Assembly: GCF_023053635.1 (NCBI RefSeq)
Contig: NC_086180.1
Coordinates: forward strand, 596,001-660,000
DNA from: Elgaria multicarinata webbii
Taxonomy: Eukaryota > Chordata > Lepidosauria > Squamata > Anguidae
Direction of reading: 5' to 3'
DNA length: 64,000 nt
Shown here: positions 56,266-64,000 of the stretch, piece after piece
How positions within the stretch are numbered: position 1 is the first letter of the stretch
How the letters are laid out: each line of letters begins with the position of its first letter
The notes under the pieces: model-generated
What the model saw: the letters and a program-made list of their open reading frames with translations, nothing else
What the model was told of the DNA's origin: nothing
Database searches by the model: none
Translations under genes and position numbers: made by a program

Positions 56266-59200
56266 GAGAGAGCACACTCCAAGATGGAAGCAAACCAGCC
56301 TTGGGGCTGAACTACTGTGGCCGTCATTCCTCTCTCCTTCTTAAACCAAGTGCTTTGGCAACTTTCACTCCCAGGACAAGCCACGGATCCAGGTCACTGA
56401 CGGAAGGGGGAACTGAAGCTGACACGAACACGCCAAGAAGCCCAAGTAAGGGTATTTCAGGTCAGGTTCTCCAACGCGGCACCTGTAGGGCCAGGCCGTG
56501 TCGCCCTCCAAGCTATTTCCCCCCTCTGCAAGTGAATCGAGTGATTCCTTCATTCACTTGATTGTGTGTGTGGAGGGGGACTCCTTGCCAAAAGCTGTGT
56601 CCATGAAGGGGGTGACTGCCACGACACAGGCTCTGAACAACAGACCTGGCTGCAGCTACTCCCTGCTCAAGCCAAGCACCACCGCTTGATATGCCTGAGG
56701 CAAGGGATAAAACCCACCTTCCTGTGCTGAGGTGAATGATTGTCAGAGTGGGTGTTAAATAAGTAAACTTTAGATGATAAATGCCAAACAGACACATGGG
56801 ATTTTTGTGGTAGTTTAAAAACAAAACAATCAAAATTTATTTTCAAAAGTACACAAGCTTTGTTTCAAATAAACCATTTAAAAACCTTTTTGAAACCTGT
56901 CATACAATCCTTTCACTCACATACGCGCTTTCCTTTTTCTCACACAATCAATCTTGAACTTTCTTTATTATCTGAATTAATATACATCAACTACGTGCAC
57001 ACCACACTCCAAAGACACCACTCTCTACACTGACCCTCAAATTTCCCAGAACTTAAGTACTCTAAACACAGAGAGCACTAAAGACTCTAAGAGGACCTAA
57101 AAAGTCTCCCCCAATCCCCTCAGTCCTTCCCTTATATGTCCCTCCTCCCCCTCCCAAGACATTCTGACTCCGCCCACTCAGGCCAACATTCTAAACTCAC
57201 CACAGACTTACAAACTGCAGACATACATTTGGGAACTGACTTGTGGGGTGTAATGCCACAGTGACCTTTGCCCCCACTTCAGTAAATATTCTGGAAGGGG
57301 ACTTTTCCTTGCCCCAAGCAACTGAATTTTGTATACTTTTTAATGTTTACTGTTTTAACTTTTGTAAACCGCCCAGAGATCTTCAGCTATGGGGCGGTAT
57401 ATAAATGTAATAAATAGAGAAATTGCTCCATTCAGTTGCATGGGTATGGGGAGAGACAGAGAACAAACAAAGGACCAGAAAAAGAAAGAACAAAAGAGGA
57501 GCCAGAGAGTGAGAAGGAAGGAAGGAAAGGAGCCAGAGTGAATAGCACATGCACAGGGTGCACATTCACAAAGACAGATGTGGGGGCCACTCCCAACATT
57601 TTTGTAATTGGCCCTCCACGCCCCGTCTGGCCCCCTGAGGAAAGCATTCTTTCCAGCTCGAGCATTCAACCCATTTAAGCTGCTGTCTGGTTCCTCAGGG
57701 CCACCCAGCCACCACATGGCAGACTCCGGGGACAGAGCACTAAAACCTTCCTCTGTCTCCCCCTTGTCTTGCCCTGGAGTTCCAGTGACAGCAGCCTCCC
57801 TTCCTTACCTGCCTAGCTGTGAGCAGGGACTCATCCACCTCCTTCTTGAGCTCCCCGTTGTCATCCAGTTCCCCACGCTCTAGGGCATCCAGCCAGCGCT
57901 GTTCCTCCTCCTCCTCCCGAGCTGGAAAGCCCATTTCTGCATCAAGCTCCGGCAGAGGAGATGGCTCCAAGTTGCTGTCCTCATCTGCGTGTGAGAAGAG
58001 TTTGCCTTTACTGTTGATAATAAAGACAGAATGTCTCCTGCATCCTTACAGTCAAGTTCCAATTGTCCTGGGACCATGGAGTCATAGTAGCAGAGGAAAA
58101 CTGTTACTTGCTCTAAGTGAGGGATGCTCACTGCAAGGTTGCTTTTTGTATTTGAAGTGTTTTACAATGTAACTCATAGAATCATAGAATAGCAGAGTTG
58201 GAAGGGGCCTACAAGGCCATCGAGTCCAACCCCCTGCTCAATGCAGGAATCCACCCTAAAGCAACTCTGTTCTTATGGTCCAACCCTGTCTCTCCTGACC
58301 GGGCAGCTAGTCCTCCCCTTCTTGAAACCAACTGACACACACATCCTCCCCACCTCAGCAAGTGAGCAGCCCAGTAGCTGGACTGACTGATGGAGAGAAA
58401 CGATCCACAGTTCTACCGAGCAAGTGGATCCCTCAGCTCCTTCTCTTATCTCCACTTTCAAGCAGCATTTGCTCTCCCAGAGGGATTTCACAGAAGGAAT
58501 CACCTACTCACCCAACCATGCTCGATATTGTTCAATGGGAACCCCCTCCATGGGCTCATCCTCATCATCCACAACCATGAGCGGGGAGGGGGATCGTGGC
58601 CTCTCAGGGATGACAGTAAATGTCGGCACGCTGGCAAGACAAAGAGAAAGCCAGTAAGCTTTCAGGTCAAAACTGGGATGGCAAAGACGACAGGAGAGGC
58701 TCACAGGTTTGCCAAGGCCAGATCTGAGCGGCGGGTGGGAATGTCAAAGTGAAGTGGTGAAAGGAGCAGCTGGTCTTGGATGGTTTTCCTGAGCTACAAA
58801 ACGTATTTCTCATAGAGAGTTGAGAGGTTTGAACGTTTTCACAAGCAGCACAAGCGACTGAGGGTAGCTGGCAGGGGTGGAGTTTTAACCTTCATTGTGT
58901 TCGTTGGTCTTATTTTAACTGTTTAGTTTTTACATAAATGTCATATTCACCAGAAACCTTTGGTCGGTGTGGCCTAAGTACAAGACAGTCCACCATCGCT
59001 CCTCCCACCCGGCATCTCTCCCTCCCTCCCTCCACCCACCGTGGCCCTCCTGCGTGCCCAGTGCTTGAGATCCCTCTGTGTACCTCTTGGTGCCTAAGAC
59101 CTGTCCCCCTAGCTTGATTTTGAGTTTCAGCTGAGGCTTGGGGAGCGCAACTCCCATCTCCACAGTGGCCATGCCCACGTCCTCGCGGTGATGTCTCTTC

Positions 59201-60229
59201 TTGTGTTTCTTCTTATGCTTCTTGTGTTTCTTCTTGTGGGACCCGTGATTGTTAGACTCATCCTCATCACCTAAGATGGGCAAAGAAAGCAAGAAGGTTG
59301 CCACGACGGAGCTCAGACAACAAGCCCTTTTGGCTGAAGTGACGCATGTGTGCGAGAGGCTACGACATCCATCGCAGGAATGGGGTGGGTGGGGGGTTAC
59401 TGGCAGTCACAGCTGGACACCTTCCAGGTAGAAACAACCAAAGGATGGATTCAGGTCAACAGCTGAGTCTCTGGCTGAGTTCAGACGACATGCTAATCAA
59501 CGGTTGTTTCCCATTCTGTTCCTATTACCCCACCACCCCCACCCCGCAGTTGATTAGCGTGTCGTCTGAACTCAGCCAGTGACTCCACCGGCGGCAAACC
59601 CCTTGCTGACTCTCTCACAGAAACGTGCTGTCTTGAGATTCCTTGAAAACAGGGGCAGCGGCTGCAAACTCACCGGCTTCCAAACCCTCCCGAACATTGG
59701 CAGAAATTAAGCACCCCGTTTTTATTTTATGTTGAAATAGTCTCATTGGCACCAGCGGCTCAGCCGTTTTCCCGAATTCTCATGGAGCCGCGATGTTCAC
59801 CGAGGGCGCTCGGCGGACCCGACTTTGAATTAAGAAGCTGCGACGTTCAGTGGGTCTTCTCGGACAACCCCACCGGGGGAGGGGAGGGGAGGGGAGGGGA
59901 GGGGAGGGAGGGGGAGCTCTCTCGCTCTCGCACGCCCTCCCCCCCCACCCCCGGGGAGGCTCCATGGCAACCGGGCCTCTGCTTGCCCACGAACGAGGCC
60001 CTGGCCCTCCGGCCTTCGCAGCGGGGTGGGTGTGCAGCAGGCGGCGCTGCCCGCCCCGGGGGAGGCTTGGCCGGGGAGGGGGGCCTCCTGGGGCTCCTGA
60101 TCTAGCAGCCGGGGCTGGGGAGGGCAGCACGCAGAAGCCCCCGCCCGGCCCGCGCTCACCTCGGCCGGCCCCCTCCATCCTCCCGCCGCCGCCGCCGCCG
60201 CCCTCTGCCCTCCGCCACGCTTTGCTCAT
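55281..60229 (-). CDS. INO80B: INO80 complex subunit B
   Basis: Minus-strand exons 60,229-60,160, 59,270-59,084, 58,630-58,512, 57,984-57,809 and 55,745-55,281 join in phase to 338 residues (human about 356). The protein is a subunit of the nuclear INO80 ATP-dependent chromatin remodeller. It starts MSKAWRRAEGGGG; then come a Lys/His tract HKKKHKKHKKKHKKRHH (about 35-51), PQLKLKIKLGGQVLGTK, PTFTVIPERPRSPSPLMVVD, GVPIEQYRAWL, EEEQRWLDALERGELDDNG, the PAPA-1-like helix TEEMLVKREERARKRRLQAA with KNQTIERLTKT (about 209-246), and a C-terminal zf-HIT domain with CGVSGCAHLKRYSCSRTG and LCSLACY (about 301-328). It ends shortly after the HIT domain, whereas human INO80B has a longer tail. Transcription runs toward WBP1. 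Confidence 0.95.
56196..56272. repeat. (GA)n microsatellite in INO80B intron 4
   Basis: GAGAGA runs interrupted by AAAGAGAG, about 75 bases. Confidence 0.9.
56741..57260 (-). mobile_element. Possible solo LTR in INO80B intron 4
   Basis: Read on the minus strand, the unit starts TGTGGCATTACACC and ends CACTCTGACA, with a TATA-like CATATAAGG and a downstream AATAAA inside, in the order expected for an LTR. No internal region is attached. No convincing target-site duplication. Family not assigned; the call is tentative. Confidence 0.35.
57335..57417 (+). repeat. L2-type LINE 3' tail (intronic)
   Basis: TTTTGTAAACCGCCCAGAGATC and GGGGCGGTATATAAATGTAA with terminal AATAAATA. Confidence 0.6.
58173..58264 (-). 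repeat. CR1 3' UTR scrap (INO80B intron 3)
   Basis: CTCATAGAATCATAGAATAG to GAATCCACCCTAAAGCA. Confidence 0.85.
58631..59083. other. INO80B intron 2, nothing recognised
   Basis: No repeat or exon identified between exons 2 and 3. Confidence 0.5.
59471..59579. mobile_element. MITE with near-perfect terminal inverted repeats (109 bp)
   Basis: CTGGCTGAGTTCAGACGACA at the left equals the inverse of the right end, and the match continues for about 33 bases with two differences. The centre is only about 45 bases. Located in INO80B intron 1. Confidence 0.8.
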
Positions 60230-60660
60230 CAATCCGCCGCCGGAGGAAGCCGCTTCACGGCCACCTCCCCGGGGGACCCCAATTGCGACGCACACAGGCG
60301 TGCTGACGCACTTCCGCTCCGGAGCAGGCGTCGCGCGCGACGTAGACTGGTCTCTAGACTCACACGGGGGCACAGACTTCCGGGTCCCTTGTGACGCCAG
60401 TCGTCGGAGCTGCCGCGCCATCGGGCAGCAGCGGGACCCCAAAGGCGCCCGGGCCTCGTTTGGGGCGGCCCGCGAGAGCCACGCCGGGCGGGCGCCGCTC
60501 TTGGCTGCCGGCGCAAGCGGCCCTCTGGGGCCCCTGCAAGAGGCCTCTCCGGGCGGGCGGCGCCTGCATTGCGAGTGCGGGCAGATTCCTGCCGGCTGCA
60601 CGTCGCCCTTGGCTCCTGAGCCCGGCTGGGGACTGCGGGGTGGGGAGTTGTAGGAGCACC
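59800..60660. promoter_or_regulatory. CpG island of INO80B
   Basis: CpG-dense stretch around INO80B exon 1 (60,160-60,229), with (GGGGA)n at 59,877-59,906 and a (GCC)n run within exon 1 that encodes the poly-Gly of the N-terminus. The long minus-strand open frame across it is only partly the exon. Confidence 0.65.
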
Positions 60661-60689
60661 ACAAGAGCCACGATGCTGCGCTGAGCAGG

Positions 60690-60975
60690 GATCCCGGCAT
60701 GTTGTTGCCACAGCGGGCCCCATTGCGAAACCCACAAGCAGAACACGACTGCGGCAGCACCCCCAAGCCCATGTTCCCCAGCAACTGGCATACTGCCTCT
60801 GGTACTGGGGGCAGCACGTAGCCATCCGGACTAGTCCCCCTGGATAGCCGCCGCCTCCTCCAGCCAGGGATTTATCCACCCCCTCCCCCCTTTTAAAGCC
60901 ATCCAAATTGGTGGCCATCACTACCTCTTGTGACAGTGACTTCCATAGTTTAACTCTGCATTGTGTTCGTTTTAT
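60690..60975 (-). repeat. CR1/L3-like LINE 3' tail
   Basis: CCCATGTTCCCCAGCAACTGG, CCAGGGATTTATCCACCCCC and AAAGCCATCCAAATTGGTGG: the reverse of the family at 1550. Confidence 0.65.
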
Positions 60976-61077
60976 CTGTCCTGAATTCTCCCCCCTTATT
61001 CGCCATTTCACTAAGCAAAATAGTGCCAGGTGTTGTGACCTTTCCCCATAGGGGAGTTACTCCAACTCCTCAACTAT

Positions 61078-61335
61078 TCATAGAATCATAGAATAGCAGA
61101 GTTGGAAGGGGCCTACAAGGCCATCGAGTCCAACCCCCTGCTCAATGCAGGAATCCACCCTAAAGCATCCCTGACAGGTGGTTGTCCAGCTGCCTCTTGA
61201 ATGCCTCTAGTGTGGGAGAGCCCACAGCCTCCCTAGGTAACTGGTTCCATTGTCGTACTGCTCTAACAGTCAGGAAGTTTTTCCTGATGTCCAGCTGGAA
61301 TCTGGCTTCCTGTAACTTGAGCCCGTTATTGTAGT
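61078..61335 (-). repeat. CR1 3' end
   Basis: TCATAGAATCATAGAATAGC through CTGTAACTTGAGCCCGTTATT, reverse CR1. Confidence 0.9.
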
Positions 61336-61433
61336 CGACCTTTTCTGCACATTTTCCAACTGTAAATTATCCTGTTTGAGGAGTGGCGAGCAGAACTGTA
61401 CACAGTAGTGTAGAATGGGATGGGACCAAACAG

Positions 61434-61945
61434 GCATCCCTGACAGGTGGTTGTCCAGCTGCCTCTTGAAGGCCTCTAGGGTGGGAGAGCCCACCACCTC
61501 CATAGGCAATTGTTTTATTTATTTATTTATTTATTCATTTATTTATTACATTTCTATACCACCCAATAGCTGGAGCTCTCCTCGGGGCGGTTCACAAAAA
61601 CAAAAACCATCCATTATCATACTGCTCTAACAGGAAGTTTTTCCTGATGTCCAGCCAGAATCTGGCTTCCTGTCCCTTGAGCCCGTTATTCCGTGTCCTG
61701 CACTCTGGGAGGATCGAGAAGAGATCTTGGCCTTCCTCTGTGGTACCACCTTTCAAGTATTTGAAGAGTGCTCTCATGTCTCCCCTCAATCTTCTCTTCT
61801 CCAGGCTAAACATGCCCAGTTCTTTCAGTCTCTCCTCATAGGGTTTTGTTTCCAGACCCCTGATCATCCTGGTTGCCCTCCTCTGAACACGCTGCAGCTT
61901 GTCTGCATCCTTCTTGAAGTGTGGTGCCCAGAACTGGATTCAATA
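61434..61945 (-). repeat. CR1 LINE split by an L2-type tail
   Basis: Reverse CR1 at 61,434-61,513 and 61,606-61,945. The two halves are contiguous in other copies, so 61,514-61,605 is a later insertion. Confidence 0.85.
61514..61605 (-). mobile_element. L2-type LINE tail inserted in CR1
   Basis: (TTTA)n, then ACATTTCTATACCACCCAAT and GGGGCGGTTCACAAAAAC: a severely 5'-truncated copy of the family at 9857. Confidence 0.7.
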
Positions 61946-62867
61946 CTCTTTACAGAAACAACTGGAACATATTTCAGTACATCAAATTTGGCAGGAGCTC
62001 TTTCTGTGAGAGGTATTCAAAACACAGGAAGGACTAGAGTGAGGGAAAGGGCACTGCAGTCACTTGGGCAGTTTTTGCCTGGACAATGGGATGTACGCCT
62101 AGAAAAAAGGAGAGGGGGAGACACCCCCACCCCACCAGCTCATTAATGGAAGATTGGCAGACAGGCTGCCAGCAAAGCATGCAGATGACACCGGAGGACT
62201 TAAAGAAGTGAGCCAAGCTGCATGTTACAGAGGGAGGTCACCATTGCAACCACCCCTACCATCATCACCAAATCCAATGTGGGTGAAAATTCTGCCAAGT
62301 ATCAGTTGGATCCTGATGAGTGTGAAGTAAAGGGCCATCCATCCAGGCTCTTCCAAAAGCCACCATTGCAGTGGTGCATCCTGCTCTCTGTCTGGGTTTG
62401 GCTGATTTAAGAGGCAGAGATTAATTCCTTACGGAAAAGTTTGAATTTCCATGTTCACCCAAGGAGAATGTTTGTGTCATGCAAGGACTGGCAAGAGAGG
62501 CATGCCACCTGGTTTTGAAGTCAAAGATCAATTGGCTGAGATGTTTAATTGATGTATAAAATAGTTTTTTGTTTGCATGAGAGTTCAGAGAAACTCTAAC
62601 GGCAAATGAAAAGCTGTAGTAAGACTTGCATATAAGACATGTCCTTTGCACATTTTTGGAATGTGGCTCAAAGGAAGGATCGAGACAGGACACAAAAGAG
62701 ACCCACACAGCACGTTTGTAAGGGAAGAAAACAAAAACTCAAGGAAGCTTCTGTGGAGGTCAAACACCATAAAGCAAAGTTCTTCTCTCTGAATGGAGGG
62801 TCGTGAATCCGCAAGGCAGAGTACAAGGAAAGCACTGATGAAACAGACCAACTCTTCAGGGTTTCAG
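61946..62867. other. Intergenic, nothing recognised
   Basis: No exon or repeat family identified. Confidence 0.45.
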
Positions 62868-62965
62868 GTAGGATTCCTTCCAAGTCCTACCTGGAGATGC
62901 CGGGGATTGAACCTGGCACCTTCTGCAAGCAAAGCAGGGGCTGCACCACTGAGCCACACCCCCAC
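62868..62965 (-). repeat. tRNA-derived SINE
   Basis: GCCGGGGATTGAACCTGGCACC with CTGCACCACTGAGCCACACC is the reverse of a tRNA-like head with box B and box A regions. Confidence 0.65.
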
Positions 62966-63107
62966 CTCCTTGTTCTACTGCTGCACACCGAGTTCATGCT
63001 GTAATTGAACTATACATTTACATTGAATCTCATCTGGTCTGGTATTTTGTTGCCTTTTTGCCGCTTTGGAGAGATCTGTTTGGAGCACTTTACAGTCTGC
63101 TTGACTA

Positions 63108-63590
63108 AGGACCTGTTCAGATAACATACTAAGCCATGGTTAGGCCCCTAACCCTTTTGCAGCAAATGGTTAGTGAGTGTGTTTAAACTGCGGTTATGTA
63201 GCCACCATGGTTAGGAATGGTTCACATGACACACTAAGCCATAATGGGCCTGTTCAGAAGATGCATTAAACCCTGTTGGTTAAGCGGCAAGGTTTTAGGT
63301 GTCTTGTGTGCTGCATTTTGCTAAACCCTGCTCACTCACTAACCTGCCAGACCATCTGCAGCAGGGTTAGCAGCTCTGTACTCTGTTCAGCACCATGTAC
63401 ACTGATGGTGCTATATAAATAAATAAATAAATAAATAATAACCGTGGCTTAAAGTGTTGTGTGTGACAGCACAGCTTGTGGTTAGTGCTCACGCCAGAGC
63501 CTGAAGGGTCGTCTCAACAGGCCCAATGTTTAGCTCAGAATGCTTAACTACCGTAGCTTAGTGTGTCGTCTGAACAGGGTCAAAATGGTT
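63108..63590. mobile_element. MITE cluster, family C, with L2-type tail
   Basis: Repeated GTTCAGATAACATACTAAGCC and GTAGCCACCATGGTTAGG words match 33,528 and 51,416. At about 63,388-63,440 a GCACCATGTACACTGATGGTG end with (AAAT)n is a LINE tail lying within the cluster. Confidence 0.6.
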
Positions 63591-63594
63591 TACA

Positions 63595-64000
63595 TCAGTG
63601 CTCATCCCTGACTCCTGGTCATGTATGAATGTTAAATAGCACCATTTCCAGTGCAGGTTCTTGAGAAACCTTCACTGCTTCCTTCCTTCCCTTGTGGGAA
63701 CCCTCCATTTGTTCCTCTGCTTTAATCGGTTACCAATTCATGGGAAAACCCGTCCCCTTATCCTGTAATAGCTAACTTTATTCATGAGCCTTTGGTGAGT
63801 GGCTTTATCTAAACCTTTCTTTGAAGAACAAGAACATAATATCCACCAGATCACCCCATCTGGTTGCTTGTTGACACTTCTCAAAAAACAATTCCAAAAG
63901 GATGGTGAGGCCGGACTTCCTTTTGCAGGAGCCCTGCAAATTCTCCCTCAACAGACCTTGTTCTTGTAATCAAGCTTTCCATCCCTTTACTCAAGAGAGA
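63595..64000 (-). repeat. Old CR1/L3-like reverse transcriptase remnant
   Basis: Reverse-complement words GCTATTTAACATTCATACATGACC and GCAGAGGAACAAATGGAGGG match the region following the FADD-less reverse transcriptase blocks of the element at 25,725-27,955. It runs off the window end. Confidence 0.5.

Noticed and set aside
59780-60817. 345-residue minus-strand open frame at the INO80B promoter
   Set aside because: Only the part 60,160-60,229 is a real exon; the rest is upstream island and repeat tail read through.

Overview
The window is vertebrate nuclear DNA: split genes with GT-AG introns, CpG-island promoters and many interspersed repeats. The repeat set suggests a reptile, most likely a squamate (lizard or snake). 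It has abundant CR1 LINEs ending in ATTCTATGA-type tails, L2-type LINEs with (AAAT)n or (TAA)n tails, tRNA-derived SINEs, short palindromic MITEs and a Penelope-like fragment. High GC content and short introns would fit a microchromosome. The species call is an inference.

Layout. 1-15,000 is repeat-rich and gene-poor. It holds one strong but orphan start-codon exon (2048-2130), a solo-LTR-like element (3575-4043) and a nearly complete CR1 LINE (4459-9098). A CpG island (about 14,985-15,760) precedes CCDC142 (+, 17,353-25,140). Next come nested LINEs and a Penelope fragment (25,700-29,300). A second CpG island (about 29,500-30,900) precedes a PDCD4-like gene (+, coding exons 31,598-37,515). 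A third CpG island contains the first exon of MOGS (+, 41,223-44,909). WBP1 (-, 47,967-50,053) lies tail to tail with MOGS. INO80B (-, 55,281-60,229) follows in tandem with WBP1, each with its own CpG island. From 60,650 to the end only repeats are seen.

CCDC142, MOGS, WBP1 and INO80B are adjacent, in the same relative order and orientation, in human 2p13. The PDCD4-like gene is extra: human has MRPL53 at that place, and human PDCD4 lies on 10q25. Because 2p13 and 10q24-25 share many duplicated gene pairs (for example WBP1/WBP1L, LBX2/LBX1, TLX2/TLX1, LOXL3/LOXL4), this gene is probably an ancient duplicate (ohnolog) of PDCD4 that mammals lost. It keeps both MA3 domains and the known eIF4A-contact aspartates but lacks the canonical beta-TrCP degron. 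It is the most interesting item here.

The genes are mostly housekeeping and not one pathway: MOGS trims N-glycans in the ER, INO80B is a chromatin-remodelling subunit, WBP1 is a membrane WW-ligand protein, the PDCD4-like protein is a likely translation repressor, and CCDC142 is poorly characterised. Exon boundaries were read by eye from splice sites, phase and similarity to remembered family sequences; no alignment was run.
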